In this document: positions 58,646-64,000 of the stretch, piece after piece
Position numbering within the stretch: the first letter of the stretch is position 1
How the letters are laid out: the number at the start of each line of letters is the position of its first letter
Assembly (NCBI RefSeq): GCF_017654505.1
Contig: NC_054553.1
Location: forward strand, 2,448,501-2,512,500
Source of the DNA: Polyodon spathula
Lineage: Eukaryota > Chordata > Actinopteri > Acipenseriformes > Polyodontidae
Reading direction: 5' to 3'
DNA length: 64,000 nt
Notes under the pieces: generated by a model
Told to the model about the DNA's origin: nothing
Databases searched by the model: none
The model's input: the letters and a program-made list of their open reading frames with translations, nothing else
Made by a program: the position numbers and the translations under genes

Positions 58646-59264
58646 TTATTTTTTAAGTTCTTTTGTATTCTAAGTATATACCTTCTGATTCAATTCAATG
58701 TTTCCGTGATTATCCCTTCATTTATATAAACTGGTTGTGGTGTTTCCTCGTGGTCTCAGTTTGGTTTGTTTGCTTCAAGATAGTTTAAAAAGCTTCTTGT
58801 GTATTGTGTTTTTAATCATAGGAGTGATATGGAATTATGTTTCAGTGCAAACAAATTGGTACATAAGATATGTGAGACACTGCATATTGCACTCTGCATA
58901 TTGTAAGTAATTTAAAGGTGCAAAAAGACTAAAATGTTTTCCTGTTTAGCGGGCTACCAAGAGGTTGCACAGATAGAACAATGAGACTAGTCCCTCCACC
59001 TCCTTTCACAAGCATGTACAAAATAACAGACAACTAGTGCCCTTGGTTCTTTATTGAGCACAAGGATCACACACAATGCACCATAAAATGTCTCTTGTTT
59101 GCAGAGGCTGATAAAAATAAAAGTTGCGGTGACTTTCCACACAACACTGGAGCCACTTGGATTAACCTCTCGCTGTGCAGCTCAGGGAACCCCTTCCTGG
59201 GGCAGGACATTGACAAGGTTCCTCATCACAAACCAAATTACTATCGGCACAAGAGCTACACCAA

Positions 59265-60042
59265 GGGCGCATTCACACTGGCACGTTTCCCTATAATATT
59301 CCGTTTCTGAGTATGTATCGGAGCGTTTGGTCTTCAGTGTGAAAGCTCCAAACGTTCCCAGGTACGATTAAAATGAACCGTACTAAGACCACCTAGGGGA
59401 GGTGTTCTGAGTAAAGTCGTTTCCTACTAGGTGTGGTTCGCTTATTTTTGCTTCAGTGTGAAAGAAAAATGTACTTGGTTCTCTTGAGAACGCCACGTGT
59501 ACTAAAGTGTCAATCAAGTGGAAATGGTTGTTGTGTGGTAAATAATAGCAGAAACCGCAAACAGGGGGATGTTGTGGAGTCCCGAAGAGACAGAAGCGCT
59601 CACAGAAGTATGGGAAGATACTCCCATCTAAATGCTGCTTGACAATAAAAACATGAAGTTTTTTAGAGAGTTTTCAGATTGACTGAAAGAAAAGAAATTT
59701 TAAAATGTGTTTATTACAAAACACCACAGTATTGCAGCACAAAAAAACAGGACTTTCTCCATATTTTTCTCCATGGCTGTAGAACTTCCCAGCATTCAGT
59801 TCAAGGAGATCATGTGATTTTCTTGTGTTCTCAGTACTATTGAGGATGTGTAGTGTGAAAGAGGTTTTTGGCACATTTGACAAGATGTTAGTATACTCAG
59901 TACATTTCCAAGTGAGCTCAGTACACATCTAGTGTGAAGGAGAAACGATTTGAGGACGCTTCCCCTGAAAAACGCTGTGTACTCTTGGTAAGTGTACCAT
60001 ACTCGGTGCACATCCAAATGTATCCAGTGTGAAAATGGAGTA
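59265..60042. mobile_element. Probable non-autonomous DNA transposon with TTCACACTGG ends
   Basis: Left ATTCACACTGGCACGTTTCC and reverse-complemented right TTTTCACACTGGATACATTT share TTCACACTGG. The motif AGTGTGAA recurs inside near 59335, 59453, 59849, 59930 and 60025, as subterminal repeats do. About 780 bp without transposase. Boundaries and superfamily are uncertain. Confidence 0.5.
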
Positions 60043-62833
60043 ATACTCTGTCATACATCATGTCTGTGAAATGAGCCAAAAATCCAATTGAGCAAAGTGC
60101 GATTCCTTCTGATAAAGTTGCCAGCGGCACAGGAGAAGATACTATTGCAGCAGAGTAATTGTTTTCTTTTGCTGCAGTTTCTTTAAGACAGACAAACAGT
60201 GTTTAATTATCATCTGTCTAAATACGGCATGCAGCAATAGGTGACTGCAAACATACTGTAGCAAGTATAATCTCAATGTGCAATCATCCTATAGCCATCC
60301 CGTGATTGCATGGGGAGATGGTTGTTTGGAAAACAAAGCTTCTAACTACTTTCTAACTAAAATCTTTTTTTTTTTATATTGATATATTTCTGTACAGTTG
60401 ATTATGCATATTCCATTTGTCATAATGCTATTCTCAGCTATTTGTTTTAAGTTATAGTTTTAAGCTTATACTCAAGGTTGGGCTGTAAATGTTGTATGAT
60501 TCATTAGTAGTACCTAAAAAGATCTAGCGTCACGGCAGTGAATATAATTAATTAGAATGATAAATACATGGGAAGAGGAACAGAGCGAGAAGAAACCCAG
60601 TCACTGATGTCATTCTTCCATTCTTCTTTCTTATCATGCTGTTGCAACGCAGATACTGCATAGAAGAAATAATTTCAATATTCGTCATAGATTAGGATAA
60701 ATACTGTAGGCAGTGAAAAATGCAATTGTGTCCCATTTAACTTAAAAGAAAAAAAAATTAAACGTATAGGTGTTGTTTGTAGGCTAGAGGATTTATTACA
60801 TTTTCCAAAATGTTTTTCTTTTCCCTACATTAATTTCATGGGAGAAAAGATTAAATGCAATATTTTGAAAAAAGCCAATCATTTTGTAACATCAGTAAGG
60901 ATAGGCAAGGTGTGATTTGAAAGACATTATGTGCAGAATGTTTTCAGTCTGCAAGAAGGAAGATTGTTAAGACCCAGTGGCTTCTGGAGGGACACAGTGA
61001 CATTTATAGTGTTTGTGAAATGAACCATAAATCCAATCTATCAATGTTATTTTGAATGTAATCAAATGGAAAAAGAATAAAATAAAATAAAAATTATGAT
61101 AATAACTGTAATGCATTACAATCAGGACAGGGTTTGCATGCAGTACAAGGCTCTGACACAGGACTTGGGTTTATTACCATTATGTGAGATGCATGTAACC
61201 CATGAGCTGGATTGTTTTGCAGTGTAAGCACACTTTGTGAATGTGCTCCTTGTGAATTAGGGGCCACACTTTAGTGCTAATGAAAATCGAAGGCAAACGC
61301 GTTTGGCTGCGGTCATAACTGGGCAAGCGTGTTTCATTTCTGACCTGTTTGTTGCTCTTGAGTTGTACTGAGGTTTTGTGAATTGAACCACTGTTGAGAT
61401 CAACCAACCCATTTCTCTTCCAGAATCCAGGTACAAATCCTGAGAGGTTAGTGAGTTAACCCAATAGTACGAGTGCCAACTAGCCCCCCTCCTTTGTAAA
61501 GCTGAGCAGTGCTATTGTACTGAGAATATGTGGTTCCAGTATACCACATCTTTATATTGAATGCTGTTTCTGTGTACAGTTTACTGGCTCCAAAGACAGG
61601 CTAGTAGAAAATTCCAGTCCAGCCCTTCAAAGTCTGCTTTGCTTTCCAGTATGTATTTACATGGCATTGTGGGAGAACTTGATTCCACTGACTGCCTTGG
61701 CAGGCTTTCGTAAGGGGGAGCTTGCCCTCCTCTTTATCCCCAGGTGACGTTCTAGCGCATAGCTGGCTGACATGTAGATAGGAATTATAATAGATCTGTT
61801 GCCTTGAGACTGCAATTGACTATGAGATCTGTTCCACTTTATTTCTTTACTTAGCCTCTAGCCTCCAGTCATGTGTATGCATTAGCTTTTGTTTTATGAA
61901 TGATAGACTTGTTGTATGCAACATGACATGCAGGTACTGTAAGGTGACTACTATTAGTTTAATTGTGAGATATCATGTATCCAACAGAAGCTGATTACAC
62001 TTTATAATAGACACACCAGAGTAAACAATATCATTAAATTATAATTGTAGTGGCTTACCTCTTCATTTCAAGGAAAACAATACAGCAATGTTGTTTGCAT
62101 GACAGTCGCCCTACAACAATTTAATGAATATCATTTTTTTTTCATAAGAACTGACTTTGAATAAAATGTTTTTTAAATAAGTCATGAGTTAACGTTTTGT
62201 GAATAGGACCAGGGGAGAGAAAAAAAAAAAAAAACATATTTGTATTCAAGTTACTGACCCCGAAGCTGCAAATGCATAATTTGTTTACCTTATTGAGTGG
62301 ATATCTTCACCAAAACAGTATATCGTTCTATGCTAGCCAGATGTTGTGGGATTAGAAAATGGCATTCATTCAGTGGTTGGGGACAATGCAACACAATACA
62401 ATTTAAATGCATATAACATCTGTCATGCTACTGCATCTTGAAGCATTGAACAGTAAAACAAAGGGACATGGAGACAAGCATGTTTGAAAGCACTGCAACA
62501 CAACAATGTATGCAAATATAGGCTGGAAGAAAACTGAAACTGATGCTTCTGCTCACAGAACTTTGTAAAGGGGTTTAAAATCAATTTCCCTCCCTCTTAC
62601 TAGGATAACAATATTCCAATAAGCCCCAGGTGCTTTGGTAAAGTTTTCCAGACTATGTTTTCACTTTGACGCGAGTGAAGCCATTCGCTTCCTGTGCCAC
62701 AAGTTTTAATGACTCATGTGAGCCTTCGATGGGGTTCTAATACTTGCAGCACGGGAAGGCAGTTTACAGTGTGGTAGCAGGACACAATGACACCACCAAA
62801 GTGAAAATGATATGGGTCACATTGCTGTTGCAG

Positions 62834-62986
62834 GGTAACAGTTCACAGTTAGTGTTTCTAACTACACTGTAATTACACTGTCATTGCAGGTGTAGTTACA
62901 CAAAAGGCACAAGCAGTTGCCAACATTTTTAATTTGTGACTTAGTTGTTGCATTGTAACGCTGGGCACTTAATGTAAAGTGTTACC
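62834..62986. mobile_element. Short MITE, GGTAACA ends
   Basis: Left GGTAACAGTTCACAGTTAGTG-like end and reverse-complemented right GGTAACACTTTACATTAAGT form an imperfect 21-bp inverted repeat around about 110 bp. Immediately followed by a (GT)n array. Confidence 0.5.
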
Positions 62987-62995
62987 AAACAAAAA

Positions 62996-62996
<1 letters not shown>

Positions 62997-63060
<64 letters not shown>

Positions 63061-63091
63061 TGTGTGTGTGAGTGTGTGAGTGTGTGTGTGT
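62997..63091. repeat. (GT)n microsatellite
   Basis: About 47 units with several GA interruptions at the right end. Confidence 0.95.
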
Positions 63092-63125
63092 TTGACGGGG
63101 ACAAAACCCTTGTTTTCATTCACTC

Positions 63126-63126
<1 letters not shown>

Positions 63127-63220
<94 letters not shown>

Positions 63221-63232
63221 ATATATATATAT
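63127..63232. repeat. (AT)n microsatellite
   Basis: About 106 bp of AT alternation with one TATTATA break. Confidence 0.95.
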
Positions 63233-64000
63233 GCATCATAAATACATATATATCTTTTAATTAGTTCACAAGAGAACGAGATGATTCTGCATTTAATTAA
63301 ACATGTAAGACTGTTGTGTATAATACATGTTCAGCAGAGAGAAAAAAAACAGTGACTTATTTTTTGCCAATGCAGCATATGGCAATTTATTTCTGAAATC
63401 ACATTATTATTGTCAATAATAGTATTTATTAGCATATGGCTGTAAGTGTTTCTTTGGGATCCAATTAAAGAAATCCAATACAGATCTATACCATTTCCAA
63501 ATATTCAGACAGAATTCTATAAGCATCAACAGGAAAGATGGCACAGGAAAATAGCATTGTGTTTTTTCGAAGGCAAGGCAAACAAAACCCATAGATTTGC
63601 CTGGGAGGTTATGATCATTCCCTTGATGCGTGTATGCTAGAAAGGACCGCGCCCCTTTACAACCTCTTACAGCCCTTCTAAAATAGGACACATCAGTGAT
63701 GTGTGCCATGTACTTCACTAATACATTCCTCACCATGCATTTTATAGCCAATTTACTGAAACAGCAAGACCATGCTGGTAAACTGGTTTCAATGAAATGT
63801 TTCTTAAGTACGCGGCACAATTCATTTAGTCAGGTTTAATCTCCCAAGGTAGAAGAAGGTTCATTCAGAGCAGCTTTCTCATTGTCTTAACCAAGGAAGT
63901 AAAACAAACATGGGAATGCAGAATAATCTGCAAGGGCAGTCTGTAATTTTGGTTTTAGCTGCTGAACAAAAGCAGCTATCTAAAGCATGGGCTGAAAAAC

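Noticed and set aside
59674..60130. Overlapping minus-strand ORFs as a downstream gene
   Set aside because: They fall inside the inverted-repeat element at 59265-60042 and show no transposase motif or known domain.

Overview
The window looks like nuclear DNA from a vertebrate, most likely a ray-finned fish. It carries two multi-exon genes with canonical splice sites and vertebrate-specific protein families. The non-coding DNA is AT-rich and packed with (AT)n, (GT)n, (GA)n, (ATT)n and (CTAT)n microsatellites. It also holds a tRNA-headed SINE family with an L2-like tail and several short inverted-repeat DNA elements. The exact lineage cannot be fixed from sequence alone; the moderately long introns and repeat style would suit a non-teleost fish such as a sturgeon relative, but that is a guess. 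No bacterial, viral, CRISPR or rRNA/tRNA gene content was seen.

Gene 1 (minus strand, 35608 down to 2312) is GAB3, an adaptor/docking protein. I could assemble a complete reading frame of ten exons with every junction in phase, giving 563 residues and a stop. It has a PH domain split over exons 1-2, a proline-rich GRB2-binding region, two p85-type YxPM motifs and two C-terminal SHP2-type tyrosine motifs. Exon 3 appears to end in a GC donor (GC-AG intron). Exon 8 is the least certain; its donor lies directly against an (AAT)n array.

Gene 2 (plus strand, 39807 to 52742) is an ISWI-type SNF2 chromatin-remodelling ATPase. Residue choices match SMARCA1 (SNF2L) better than SMARCA5 (SNF2H). All 24 coding exons were located with consistent phase, giving 1018 residues. 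The ATPase core, HAND, SANT and SLIDE regions and a basic C-terminal tail are all present. A likely poly(A) signal lies about 320 bp after the stop, followed by a pure run of 28 G.

Layout: 1-2311 is the GAB3 3' side with microsatellites. 2312-35608 is GAB3, with a 16 kb intron 1 holding a 2.9 kb array of about 57 copies of a 51-bp unit. 35609-39806 is the interval between the two start codons, with a CpG-richer stretch just before SMARCA1. 39807-53100 is SMARCA1 and its 3' UTR. 53130-64000 shows no recognisable gene, only microsatellites and inverted-repeat elements.

The two genes do not share a pathway in any known sense: one is a cytoplasmic signalling adaptor, the other a nuclear remodeller. 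Their head-to-head adjacency is notable because in human the paralogues GAB1 and SMARCA5 are neighbours on 4q31, whereas GAB3 and SMARCA1 lie far apart on X. The pair therefore looks like a retained piece of an ancient GAB-ISWI linkage. No new enzyme system or mobile island was found; the most unusual DNA is the 51-bp array.
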